In this document: piece by piece, positions 26,646 to 34,328 of the stretch | Layout of the letters: every line of letters starts with the position of its first letter | Position numbering within the stretch: the stretch's first letter is position 1 | Assembly (NCBI RefSeq): GCF_001676615.1 | Contig: NZ_LYXZ01000013.1 | Coordinates: 124,001-188,000, forward strand | Source of the DNA: Labrys sp. WJW | GTDB taxonomy: Bacteria; Pseudomonadota; Alphaproteobacteria; Rhizobiales; Labraceae | DNA length: 64,000 nt | Reading direction: 5' to 3' | Made by a program: the position numbers and the translations under genes | The notes under the pieces: model-generated | What the model was told of the DNA's origin: nothing | Seen by the model: the letters and a program-made list of their open reading frames with translations, nothing else | The model's database searches: none

Positions 26646-29066
26646 TCAGTACAGATCGCCGGTACCCAGGGAAACGCTGCGGCCACCTTGTTGCAACGAG
26701 GCATTGATGGGGCCATTGTCTGGTGGCGCCGTGCCGATCTTGAAGGCCTCCAGCAATGAGCCTTGTTCATTGCCGGCTCGCTGCCCTGTGCGTGGATTGA
26801 CGGTGATCAGTTTTATTCCGGCCGGAGGTTGGAACGGCTCGGCAGGTGTCCCTGCGAGAGCGGCCTGCATGAACTCTCCGAAGATGGGGGCGGCCAATCG
26901 CCCACCTGTCGCGATGCGGCCCAGGGGACGCGGTACGTCATAGCCAAGATAGACGCCGGCGACCAAATGCGGGGAGTATCCGACGAACCACACGTCTTTG
27001 GAATCGTTGGTGGTCCCCGTCTTGCCGGCGATCAGCCGGCCGAGGGATTTCAAGACCCTTGCCGTCCCCCGCTCCACGACGCCCTGCAGCATGGACGTGA
27101 TCTGATAGGCCGTCGTGGAGGGCAGCACTTGCTCTGTGATGTCGACCAATCGGGGCTCATCTTGCCCGGTCCAGGAGGGAGAATTGCAGTCCGGGCATTG
27201 GCGCTGGTCGTGCCTGAAAATGATGCTCCCATTGCGATCCTGGATTTCATCCACCAACGAAGGCGTTACACGCTTCCCACCATTGGCGAGCATGGCATAG
27301 GCGGTCACCATGCGCGTGAGCGTTGTCGCGCCCGAACCCAGCGACATGGCGATATAGGGCGGCAGGTCGTCGTAAATTCCAAATCGGCGGGCGTAGCGGG
27401 CAATCAGGGGCATGCCGATCTCCTGCGCAATCCGGACTGTCATCACATTTCGGGACCATTCCAGGCCAAAGCGCAGTGGACGTGGACCGTAATATTTTCC
27501 GCCATCGTTGGCTGGGCTCCACAAAGGCTGTCCGCTACCTGGGTCGATGCTGATCGGGTCGTCCGAAACGATGGTGGAGGGCGTGTAGCCGTCATCGAGC
27601 GCTGCCGCATAGATGAAGGGCTTGAAGGAGGAACCCGGCTGACGCCACGCCTGTGTGGCACGGTTGAAGTTGCTGTATTGGAAGGAAAAGCCGCCATCCA
27701 TCGCAAGGATGCGGCCGGTCACGGGGTCCATCACCACGATCGCTCCCGATATCTCCGGTATCTGCCGAAGTTCGAAGGAACCGCTGTCTTTGGCCGAGGG
27801 AGCGACGTACACGACGTCCCCAGCCTTGAGGACATCGTCCACGCTGGCCACGGAATGGCCGCCGAACGAATGCACCCAGCGCACACCGTTCGAGTTGATC
27901 GTACCGGTGCTGAGACGACTGGCTTCCCGCGGCTTGCCTTCGGGAGTGTGACGCAGGCCTATCAGTGCCGTGTCGTGATCGACCTTGAGCACGACTGCCA
28001 GTTGCCAGGGCGCGACATCGTCGGGCTGATCCAATCCTGTAAGTGCTTTGTGCCAATCGTGACTTGGATCAAGATGAGCCACCGGACCACGATAGCCCTG
28101 CCGCTGATCCCAGCGTACCAGGCCATCAATCAGTGCTTTGTGAGACAGAGCCTGCAGGCGCCGGTTCAGGGAGGAGCGGATCACCAGGCCGCCCTCATTG
28201 AGCTCGTTGGCGCCATAGCGATCGCTCACCTGTTTGCGGATATCTTCGGCGAAATATGAAACACCGTTGGAATGGTCCAAAGGGACATGGCGGCTCGATG
28301 CCACCAATGAAGCCTGAGTAGCTTGAGCGGCTTGGTCGAAAGTGATGAAACCTTCATGTGCCATACGGCCGATCACCCAATTGCGGCGGGCAATGGCAGC
28401 TTCACGATTCCGGACCGGATCATAATTGCTCGGAGCCTTGGGCAGGCTCGCGAGATAGGCCATCTGCGCAACGGACAGGTTCTTCAGCGATCGTCCGAAA
28501 TAGTTCAGCGCCGCCGCGGCCACACCGTAATTTCCAGAACCAAGATAGATCTGGTTCAAATAAAGCTCCAGAATTCTATCTTTGGAATAGGTTTGGCTAA
28601 TACGAAGAGCCAGGATTGCTTCTTCGAGCTTGCGTCGATACGAGACTTCGTTGTTCAAGAAAAAGTTCTTCACAACCTGCTGCGTGATCGTCGATGCGCC
28701 CATCGGTCGTCGATTGGAGCCATGTTGGCTCAGATTGTTCACGATCGCGCGGACAACGCCAAGCGGGTCGATGCCGGGATTGGAATAGAAGCCCTTATCC
28801 TCGGCGGCCAGGAAAGCATCGATGAGTGTCTGGGGGATCAATTGGATCGGCACGAAGATTCGACGCTGCTTGGCATATTCCGCAAGGATTGAGCCGTCAG
28901 CGGCGTAAACCCGCGTCATGATCGGCGGCTCATAGTTTTGGAGTTGCCGATAGTCGGGAAGATCCTTGTTGATGCTGGCAATCACGCCGCCCACCAGGGC
29001 CGCTGAAGCCAAAAGCGCAAGCGTAAGGCTGGAAAAAACGAAGCCCAGAAAGCGTATCCAGATCAT
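26646..29066 (-). CDS. Class A penicillin-binding protein (PBP1A-like)
   Basis: This 806-aa bifunctional enzyme polymerises and cross-links peptidoglycan at the outer face of the inner membrane. After an N-terminal anchor (FVFSSLTLALLASAALVGGV) comes the glycosyltransferase domain, with AAEDKGFYSNPGIDPLGVVR and GASTITQQVVKNFFL. The transpeptidase domain has the SxxK serine in QPGSSFKPF, the SRN motif in EWSRNVMTV and KTGTTNDSKDVWFVG. An inserted OB-like domain lies between them. The length is usual for alphaproteobacterial PBP1A. Operator F lies about 65 nt upstream. Confidence 0.93.
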   Translation of the reverse strand: MIWIRFLGFVFSSLTLALLASAALVGGVIASINKDLPDYRQLQNYEPPIMTRVYAADGSILAEYAKQRRIFVPIQLIPQTLIDAFLAAEDKGFYSNPGIDPLGVVRAIVNNLSQHGSNRRPMGASTITQQVVKNFFLNNEVSYRRKLEEAILALRISQTYSKDRILELYLNQIYLGSGNYGVAAAALNYFGRSLKNLSVAQMAYLASLPKAPSNYDPVRNREAAIARRNWVIGRMAHEGFITFDQAAQATQASLVASSRHVPLDHSNGVSYFAEDIRKQVSDRYGANELNEGGLVIRSSLNRRLQALSHKALIDGLVRWDQRQGYRGPVAHLDPSHDWHKALTGLDQPDDVAPWQLAVVLKVDHDTALIGLRHTPEGKPREASRLSTGTINSNGVRWVHSFGGHSVASVDDVLKAGDVVYVAPSAKDSGSFELRQIPEISGAIVVMDPVTGRILAMDGGFSFQYSNFNRATQAWRQPGSSFKPFIYAAALDDGYTPSTIVSDDPISIDPGSGQPLWSPANDGGKYYGPRPLRFGLEWSRNVMTVRIAQEIGMPLIARYARRFGIYDDLPPYIAMSLGSGATTLTRMVTAYAMLANGGKRVTPSLVDEIQDRNGSIIFRHDQRQCPDCNSPSWTGQDEPRLVDITEQVLPSTTAYQITSMLQGVVERGTARVLKSLGRLIAGKTGTTNDSKDVWFVGYSPHLVAGVYLGYDVPRPLGRIATGGRLAAPIFGEFMQAALAGTPAEPFQPPAGIKLITVNPRTGQRAGNEQGSLLEAFKIGTAPPDNGPINASLQQGGRSVSLGTGDLY

Positions 29067-29130
29067 TTTGTGGGCCCCGTCCGGCGCATGGAAGCGATGA
29101 CTTCCGGCGACATAAACGATGGCAAATTCG

Positions 29131-29147
29131 TATCGAATTTCGACATA
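29131..29147. promoter_or_regulatory. TATCGA-N3-TCGATA-like operator F
   Basis: The sequence is tatcga-att-tcgacata, with an imperfect right arm, 65-81 nt upstream of the PBP1A start. In the remainder of the 411-nt gap (29067-29477) I see no gene. A 27-codon frame ending in an ATGA overlap with the PBP1A start lacks a ribosome site. Confidence 0.5.
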
Positions 29148-29477
29148 ACTGCCGAATTAATTTTCAGTAATACCGATGGTGCGGCGAGGTAGGGGAGCTT
29201 GCGCTGGCTCAGGTGGGCGAACTGAGCCAGCGGACGGTTCTCCTTGGCGGCAATCGGCAGAGCCCTTGGTCCGAACGCTCTTCGGGCGCCACTCGCATCC
29301 ACGCGATCCTCACTGTCACGGTGGAGCGGCTCACGCTACCGGCACTTGCTATGCCGCCATATTCCGACTGTCGACATCAGCCTTCCCCGACTTCGCGTTG
29401 CGGCGATGTCGTCGGTGGGTGTCCTTTGATTGCGATATAGATGCCCTGTGGAGCCTATTGAAAGCGGTAGAGCTGCC

Positions 29478-29636
29478 TTATGATCTTGCGTCTACTTGAG
29501 CCTTGTCCGCGTTTGCTGGGACGCCCGCCATCAGTTCCCTTTCGCTTGTAAGACCTTGGAAAATCCACAAACACGCCCCGATCAGAATGACCGCAATAAC
29601 GAAGACGGCGATTGCGGAACAGTCATCCCGGTCCAT
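29478..29636 (-). CDS. Small single-span membrane protein, unknown
   Basis: A 52-aa frame begins MDRDDCSAIAVFVIAVILIG and has one hydrophobic helix followed by a polar tail. The ribosome site (ggtgg) is weak and a longer frame to 29738 is possible. It lies on the opposite strand from the ctaG-like gene, with operator G between them. No family is recognised. Confidence 0.45.
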   Translation of the reverse strand: MDRDDCSAIAVFVIAVILIGACLWIFQGLTSERELMAGVPANADKAQVDARS

Positions 29637-29803
29637 GACAGTCGACCACCATTCTTTAGGGCTCTCACGAGCATGTTTGGCCCCCCATTTCATCTCCGTT
29701 CGAATGCCAGCGAAGTAAGGCCTAGAAACCAATGCCACACAATGAGGGGCAAAGCATGGCAGGCAGGGCCAGGAGGCCTTGACGGTGGTCGCGAATGGAA
29801 TCT

Positions 29804-29826
29804 ATTATATCGATAGTCGATATAAT
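29804..29826. promoter_or_regulatory. TATCGA-N3-TCGATA operator G
   Basis: The arms attatatcga and tcgatataat (10 bp, perfect) flank TAG. It lies in the divergent region between the small membrane protein and the CtaG-like gene, 138 nt upstream of the latter. The sequence 29860-29950 that follows is very AT-rich and probably includes the promoter. Confidence 0.7.
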
Positions 29827-29963
29827 TTCTAATTCCCGTGATGGTTAAATACGATTCGACTTGGTACGATATATCAGATTAATGTCAGTTTATTAAATAT
29901 ATTTTTCTATTTGGAAAAAATATAACCAGTATTATAAATATATTTTATGGCATCGAGGGTGTT

Positions 29964-30629
29964 ATGACTTCTATAAGCAAGGGTGTTCGACTGACCGTGT
30001 TGCTCTCTTGCGCATTTGTTGGCAGCATGCTTGTCACAGTGTCTTACGCACCCGCGCTTTACCGGGCATTCTGCGGAGCCACTGGATTCGGTGGGACGAC
30101 AAGAAGGGCGACCGGTCCGATCGCCAATCATAGTGCCTCCGTACCTCATACCTCGCTTAAAGTGACGTTTGATACCAATTTGGCACCTGGCCTCGACTGG
30201 AGTTTCAAACCCGAGCAGCGATCGGTCACCGTTGATGTCGATTCACCAACCACGGTCTATTTCGACGCCACGAACAATTCCGGAAAAACCGTCGTCGCCC
30301 GCGCAGTCTACAATGTCACTCCGTCGGCAATTGCGCCGTATTTCTACAAGATTCAATGCTTCTGTTTCACTCAAGAGCGGCTCGAGCCAAAACAATCTGC
30401 CAGAATGCCGGTTGTGTTCTACATTGATGACAACATGCTCATCGATGCAAGCGCAAGGGGGGTGCAGGAACTCACTCTTTCATACACTTTCTATGGCCAA
30501 AAGGACATGCCACCAGACAAGGTTGCAGCGGTTAGAGATCTCAAAGCAGGGTCTGATCGAGAGATTAGGCAAGGGCTCAGTCCAAAAACTCAATATGAGA
30601 ACGTAACTAAGCGGCAGCAGTGGCCATAG
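29964..30629 (+). CDS. Cytochrome c oxidase assembly protein CtaG/Cox11-like
   Basis: Cox11/CtaG proteins insert copper into the CuB site of heme-copper oxidase subunit I. This 221-aa protein has one N-terminal membrane helix (LTVLLSCAFVGSMLVTVSYA) and a periplasmic domain with the family metal motif KIQCFCFTQERLEPKQSARM. The N-terminal portion VSYAPALYRAFCGATGFGGT is also typical. It is isolated here, with no oxidase genes nearby, so it is probably a second copy under the control of the TATCGA operator. Confidence 0.88.
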   Translation: MTSISKGVRLTVLLSCAFVGSMLVTVSYAPALYRAFCGATGFGGTTRRATGPIANHSASVPHTSLKVTFDTNLAPGLDWSFKPEQRSVTVDVDSPTTVYFDATNNSGKTVVARAVYNVTPSAIAPYFYKIQCFCFTQERLEPKQSARMPVVFYIDDNMLIDASARGVQELTLSYTFYGQKDMPPDKVAAVRDLKAGSDREIRQGLSPKTQYENVTKRQQWP

Positions 30630-30897
30630 TATAGTTTATTGCAAATAAAATTTCATAAAAATTCCTTCCAAAGATATAAAATAGTTATTGTGAATTAAAA
30701 AAATTATGAACTTATATGGTAGTGTCTGTGCTGTACATTTCTGGCTTTCGCGCGGAAACGGGGGCGGAGATCATTTCCACTGATCCGCAACTCATCGTCC
30801 GCCTCCTCTCAACGCCGCTTGCCTCACTTAAAACACACCAACCATCGGCCGTATAGTTGGCACAGCACACCTTTGTGGGTGCCGGCGAGGAAACGAG
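30630..30897. other. AT-rich intergenic region
   Basis: The first 90 nt are AT-rich (runs such as aaaaattatg) and probably hold the terminator of ctaG or the promoter of the next gene. I see no gene or clear palindrome in the remainder. Confidence 0.3.
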
Positions 30898-31623
30898 ATG
30901 GCCCTCACCAGCTACGTCTCCGATCAAATATGGCTTTGCACCTATCCTATTCGACTGGCGGGGACGAAGTTCGAAGCACGCATGACGACGATCCGGCTCA
31001 CCTCTGGCTTGGTCATGCTGCATTCGCCCTGCCATATCACTGCATCCATAGCCGAGGAAATCTCGGCAATTGGCTCGGTGGGCCACATTGTCGTCCCTGG
31101 AAATTTTCACCATTTGCACGCATCCTCGGCGCAGATCGCATTTCCTAGTGCAAGCACGTGGATCTGTCCGGGTATTGAAAGAAAACGGCCCGACCTAAAG
31201 TACGATGGCGTTCTCGGTGACGTAGCGCCTGCGGGCTGGGCGGGAGAAATTGACCAGGTGCTGGTGCAAGGGACGCGCATCATGCGTGAAGTTGCAATGT
31301 ATCACCGCGCCAGCCAAACGCTGATCCTTGTTGATCTCATCGAGAACTTCACGGATGCGACACCCAACACAGGGGGAGCGTTGAAGTTGTGGTTTAAATA
31401 TGTGTTGCGGATGTGGGGGAAGCCTGGACCAGCGCCCGAGTACAGGATGGGGGGGAACGATCAGGTTTCACTGGCGAAATCGCTCCGACGCATACTGGCC
31501 TGGGACTTTCGACAGATTGTGTTGTCGCACGGCGATCTAATCGATCAAGACGCACATGAAGTTGCGGCTGCCGCCTGGTCGAAAATTCTCGGCTTCGATG
31601 ATTTTTCTGCTCGGGGAGCCTGA
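30898..31623 (+). CDS. DUF4336 protein (second copy)
   Basis: This 241-aa paralogue of the protein encoded at 21128-21871 has SDQIWLCTYPIRLAGTKFEA, LTSGLVMLHSPCHIT, HIVVPGNFHHLH and DFRQIVLSHGDLIDQDA in the same order. The start has a gaggaaacgag ribosome site. The protein is probably a metallo-beta-lactamase-fold member without the standard metal motif. The function is unknown. Confidence 0.72.
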   Translation: MALTSYVSDQIWLCTYPIRLAGTKFEARMTTIRLTSGLVMLHSPCHITASIAEEISAIGSVGHIVVPGNFHHLHASSAQIAFPSASTWICPGIERKRPDLKYDGVLGDVAPAGWAGEIDQVLVQGTRIMREVAMYHRASQTLILVDLIENFTDATPNTGGALKLWFKYVLRMWGKPGPAPEYRMGGNDQVSLAKSLRRILAWDFRQIVLSHGDLIDQDAHEVAAAAWSKILGFDDFSARGA

Positions 31624-32093
31624 ACTTAACTTCTCCCATGGCGGACCTGGGGGAGAGGGTGATCGACCTTGCATTTCGTAGCGATTCGAACATTCCAGAA
31701 TATTCGGTCATCGATGAGCGTCTGTTGAGATTGAACCGCTCCGAGTTTGCCAGCGGCCATATCGTTTAGATTCAGGACTTCGGTAACGGACGGGGAGAGC
31801 GAACGTGAGAGCGCACCCGTGCAAGACATCGCTGCCATCGACCCGTCTTTAGATCCACTGGGGCCGGACGGAGTCGATCACAGGCTGGTGAAACATCAGA
31901 CCACTCTACATTAGGCGCTCCTTATCGGAGGGGGCTAGGCGCGGCCGATAGGCCGCAGGGGACTATTGGACACGACAAGGTCTTTGCTGCTGCGGCCATT
32001 CCTCGCCGACTGTTCATCCGGATTGTCTCAACCTAGGCCGACTGCGCGGTGCAACGGGGGGAGGACGCCACTGAGTCAGCGACCAATTCGCAA
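31624..32093. other. Intergenic stretch with decayed coding traces
   Basis: No complete gene is convincing. A 43-codon frame, 31638-31769 (+), reads MADLGERVIDLAFRSDSNIP and onward. Another open stretch ends at 31914 with LDPLGPDGVDHRLVKHQTTL. Both look like protein-coding composition but have no proper start or family, so this may be a degraded gene. Confidence 0.3.
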
Positions 32094-33302
32094 TTATGAA
32101 TCGCTTTTATCGTGACAACGACCAACCCAAGCAAAGAATGGTGCCGCTGCTAGCTGAGTGGCGACGCAAAATGCGATCGTTGCTGCTAACGACAGATCAT
32201 AGAAAAAGCCGATAGTGACGCTGCCGATGAACCAGAAAACGCCGTAGCCGGCAGTGAATAGGCCGAATGCCGAAGCCCTGAGGTGCTTCGGGACCATAGG
32301 CGCGACCGCTGCCGGGATGATGGATTCGTGGACGCCCATGCCCACGCCCCAGATCGCGGCGCCGACAAGAGTTCCCCAAAAGTCCCCAAGGAAGACCAAT
32401 GGCGCAAAAAATGCCGTCGTAACCGTTAACGCGATCAGTACGCTAAAACCGAAGCGATCGAAAAGACGGCCAAAGACAAGTGCCCCCATACCGCTCACCG
32501 CCATGGCAATCGCATAGAAAACTGCGATCCAATCGGCTGGAACAGTCTGTGTCTTGCTGAAGTGGTAGGCAATGAGAGGGTAGTCGGCGAAGCCCGCGGC
32601 CACCAAGGCAGCGCCGCTCAGATAGATCCAGAAAACGCATGGCAGGGCCTGTCCACTGGCACCGGATGATGAACCTTCAAGATCTTGCGGTCGAGGGTAA
32701 AGCCAGCGAGCCAGTGCCACAAAAGCCAGGTTGATCAAGGCAGGTAGAAGAAGCACGGCAAAAGCCTCGTGATAGGCACCCTGGTGAGCAAGAACGGTGG
32801 CGACCGTCAGCGGCCCGAACATCGCTCCGAATTGGTCCATGGCTTCATGGATGCCAAAAACCAGGCCATATCCCCCGACTTGTTTAGCAGCATGTGAAAG
32901 CATGACATCCCGTGGAGGATTTCGGATAGCTTTGCCAGTCCTCTCGAGAATGATCAGGATCGCTGCCTCGGGCCACGCGTGCGTGAGGGCAAGCGCTGGT
33001 ACCGAGGCCATCTGGAGGACGTAACCGACGATTGTAATCGGCCAGAATTGACCGGTCTTGTCCGCTAGGCGTCCAGAAACCAGCCTCAATCCAAATCCCA
33101 GCAATTCCCCGAGCCCAACGACGATGCCGATGATCGTTGCGCTTGCGCCGAGGAATTCCAAATAGGGGCCCAGAATGGCTCGCGACCCCTCATAGGTGAA
33201 ATCGGCAAAAAAGCTCAGGACGCCGATCAGCAATACAAATCGCGTGGCACGTCGCCGAATGTCGCCGTGCGGGGAAGGCTGGTCCAATGTCGCGCGTCTC
33301 AT
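32094..33302 (-). CDS. MFS transporter under fluoride riboswitch control
   Basis: This 402-aa major facilitator protein has about twelve membrane helices. It has the loop 2-3 motif GRLADKTGQFWP and the corresponding second-half loop GRLFDRFGFSVL. Its start overlaps the stop of the 75-aa gene (ATGA), so it is coupled to riboswitch FR1. A transporter in this position may export fluoride or help restore ion balance. The MFS subfamily gives no substrate, and the fluoride link comes only from the riboswitch. Confidence 0.85.
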   Translation of the reverse strand: MRRATLDQPSPHGDIRRRATRFVLLIGVLSFFADFTYEGSRAILGPYLEFLGASATIIGIVVGLGELLGFGLRLVSGRLADKTGQFWPITIVGYVLQMASVPALALTHAWPEAAILIILERTGKAIRNPPRDVMLSHAAKQVGGYGLVFGIHEAMDQFGAMFGPLTVATVLAHQGAYHEAFAVLLLPALINLAFVALARWLYPRPQDLEGSSSGASGQALPCVFWIYLSGAALVAAGFADYPLIAYHFSKTQTVPADWIAVFYAIAMAVSGMGALVFGRLFDRFGFSVLIALTVTTAFFAPLVFLGDFWGTLVGAAIWGVGMGVHESIIPAAVAPMVPKHLRASAFGLFTAGYGVFWFIGSVTIGFFYDLSLAATIAFCVATQLAAAPFFAWVGRCHDKSDS

Positions 33303-33526
33303 AGGGGAAGGCTCCGCTCGTCCGGCGTCCCCTTGGCATTTGCTCGCGATGGACCTGAGGTATTGGATGCGTTGTGCCAGCTTCTTATCTGCTTGGAGGC
33401 GCGCTCGAGGAGGGCCAGCAATTCGGCTTCGTCAACATTGTCCGCCTTCATGATCTGGCGGATGATCGGCTCCGCCAAGAGCTTGCAAAAGTCAGGATCT
33501 TTGGGTGCGTGTGGATCATTGCCCAT
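33299..33526 (-). CDS. Small protein (75 aa), fluoride-switch controlled
   Basis: The product MGNDPHAPKDPDFCKLLAEP continues as an acidic helical protein (NVDEAELLALLERASKQIRS). The ATG at 33526 is preceded by ggcaggagtgtc, whose Shine-Dalgarno can pair with the 3' strand of the fluoride aptamer. The stop overlaps the MFS start. No family is recognised. It may act mainly as the translational entry point for the MFS gene, or be a soluble partner. Confidence 0.7.
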   Translation of the reverse strand: MGNDPHAPKDPDFCKLLAEPIIRQIMKADNVDEAELLALLERASKQIRSWHNASNTSGPSRANAKGTPDERSLPL

Positions 33527-33529
33527 GAC

Positions 33530-33616
33530 ACTCCTGCCTCGACGAGCCTTTCGGCTCGATTTCGATATTGGCAGGAGTCATCAGCCACTATGGCACTTAA
33601 GGGAGACTCCATTCCC
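33530..33616 (-). promoter_or_regulatory. Fluoride riboswitch FR1 with Shine-Dalgarno-sequestering hairpin
   Basis: The aptamer (minus strand, 33616-33570) reads gggaatggagtctccc, a short P3 hairpin, then ggctgatgactcctgcc, matching the crcB-motif (fluoride) consensus. The 3' strand actcctgcc (33578-33570) pairs perfectly with ggcaggagt (33538-33530), which contains the ribosome site of the 75-aa gene. Between them is a small hairpin (33543-33558) with a GAAA loop. This predicts translation off without fluoride and on with fluoride. Confidence 0.9.
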
Positions 33617-33726
33617 GAACGCAACAGTACGGGAACAAATTGCAAGGCGCAAGGTCATCAATCAGAACGATAGGAAAGCGAAAATAAGCTTGAATTTTTG
33701 CGATGCGGCGCTATCTTCTGAGAGTT

Positions 33727-33798
33727 GGGAATGGAGTTCTCCCATTATAACCGCCCTTAGGGCTGATGACTCCTGCTGCAAGAACTGCAGCGGGAGTC
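33727..33798 (+). promoter_or_regulatory. Fluoride riboswitch FR2
   Basis: The aptamer 33727-33776 reads gggaatggagttctccc, then ataaccgcccttagggctga and tgactcctgc, a close match to the fluoride consensus. Its 3' part gactcctgctgca (33768-33780) can instead pair over 13 positions (one G-U) with tgcagcgggagtc (33786-33798). The latter includes the gggag ribosome site of a leader ORF starting at 33803. A possible promoter, ttgaat-16-tatctt, lies at about 33690-33717. Confidence 0.92.
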
Positions 33799-33802
33799 TG
33801 TG

Positions 33803-33856
33803 ATGACCCCGCCGCCGGCGGGTTTTTTTATGTCCTGTGCCCGCCCAGGTCTTTGA
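33803..33856 (+). CDS. Leader peptide (17 aa) spanning a terminator
   Basis: The frame MTPPPAGFFMSCARPGL begins 6 nt after a gggag ribosome site that the FR2 alternative hairpin would hide. The intrinsic terminator (33808-33829) lies within its first codons. A ribosome translating it would cover the terminator hairpin, so fluoride-dependent translation may let transcription continue. This is inferred from the layout. Confidence 0.55.
   Translation: MTPPPAGFFMSCARPGL
33808..33829 (+). terminator. Intrinsic terminator downstream of FR2
   Basis: The stem cccgcc/ggcggg with a 3-nt loop is followed by seven T residues, a textbook Rho-independent terminator, 10 nt after the alternative hairpin of FR2. 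Confidence 0.85.
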
Positions 33857-33894
33857 TACTTGCTTACTCTGAAGCAAAGCTTGGGAGATTGATT

Positions 33895-34098
33895 ATGTCT
33901 GAGATTCCTTGTCTCGAAAGCAACAAAAAAATAAATATTTCCTTAGATTCATCTTCCGAAAACAAACCGATAGAGCGCCAAGATATTGATACTATTATGA
34001 ATAAATTGGAAGAGATGGAAGAAAAAATAGCATACCTTGTCTCGAAAGTGCCCGGAAGCTTTTACGATGTCGCTTTTCCATTTCATAAGCGACGCTAA
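33895..34098 (+). CDS. Small protein (67 aa), unknown, downstream of FR2
   Basis: The start at 33895 has a gggag ribosome site. The protein begins MSEIPCLESNKKINISLDSS and contains a coiled-coil-like segment (IMNKLEEMEEKIAYLVSK). The codons are AT-rich compared with neighbours, which suggests recent acquisition. Expression would need read-through of the FR2 terminator. No family is recognised. Confidence 0.6.
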   Translation: MSEIPCLESNKKINISLDSSSENKPIERQDIDTIMNKLEEMEEKIAYLVSKVPGSFYDVAFPFHKRR

Positions 34099-34192
34099 GC
34101 CAACGCTATCGAGTAGTTGATCAGGATGCTGCAGCCAGTGACCTTAGAAGGCACCGGGTTCCAGCCTTTCATGCCGGACCTGGGGCTTTCCC

Positions 34193-34309
34193 ATGGCTAA
34201 GCGGCCTCGCCCGATTGTGTTGCCCTTCCTGATACTCTGGCTCATGTTCGGGATAGTGGTTCTCATGAGTATTGGTGCGGGGTGGTTAGGCGAATGGCTC
34301 CTGCATTGA
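34193..34309 (+). CDS. Tiny membrane protein (38 aa), unknown
   Basis: The frame MAKRPRPIVLPFLILWLMFG continues to a stop at 34307-34309. A basic N-terminus is followed by a single hydrophobic helix (about residues 8-30) and WLGEWLLH. Such one-helix proteins often accompany transporters. It lies downstream of FR2 and the 67-aa gene. The ribosome site is weak (gggg), so the call rests on composition and position. Confidence 0.5.
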   Translation: MAKRPRPIVLPFLILWLMFGIVVLMSIGAGWLGEWLLH

Positions 34310-34328
34310 AGTAACGGTACGTCTGCGC

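Noticed and set aside
29067..29146. 27-codon upstream ORF ending in an ATGA overlap with the PBP1A start
   Set aside because: There is no ribosome site and its start lies inside operator F; the overlap may be chance.
16034..29826. TATCGA palindromes as a CRISPR-like or mobile repeat family
   Set aside because: The copies are short, irregularly spaced by kilobases and placed at promoters, with no spacer pattern or element boundaries.
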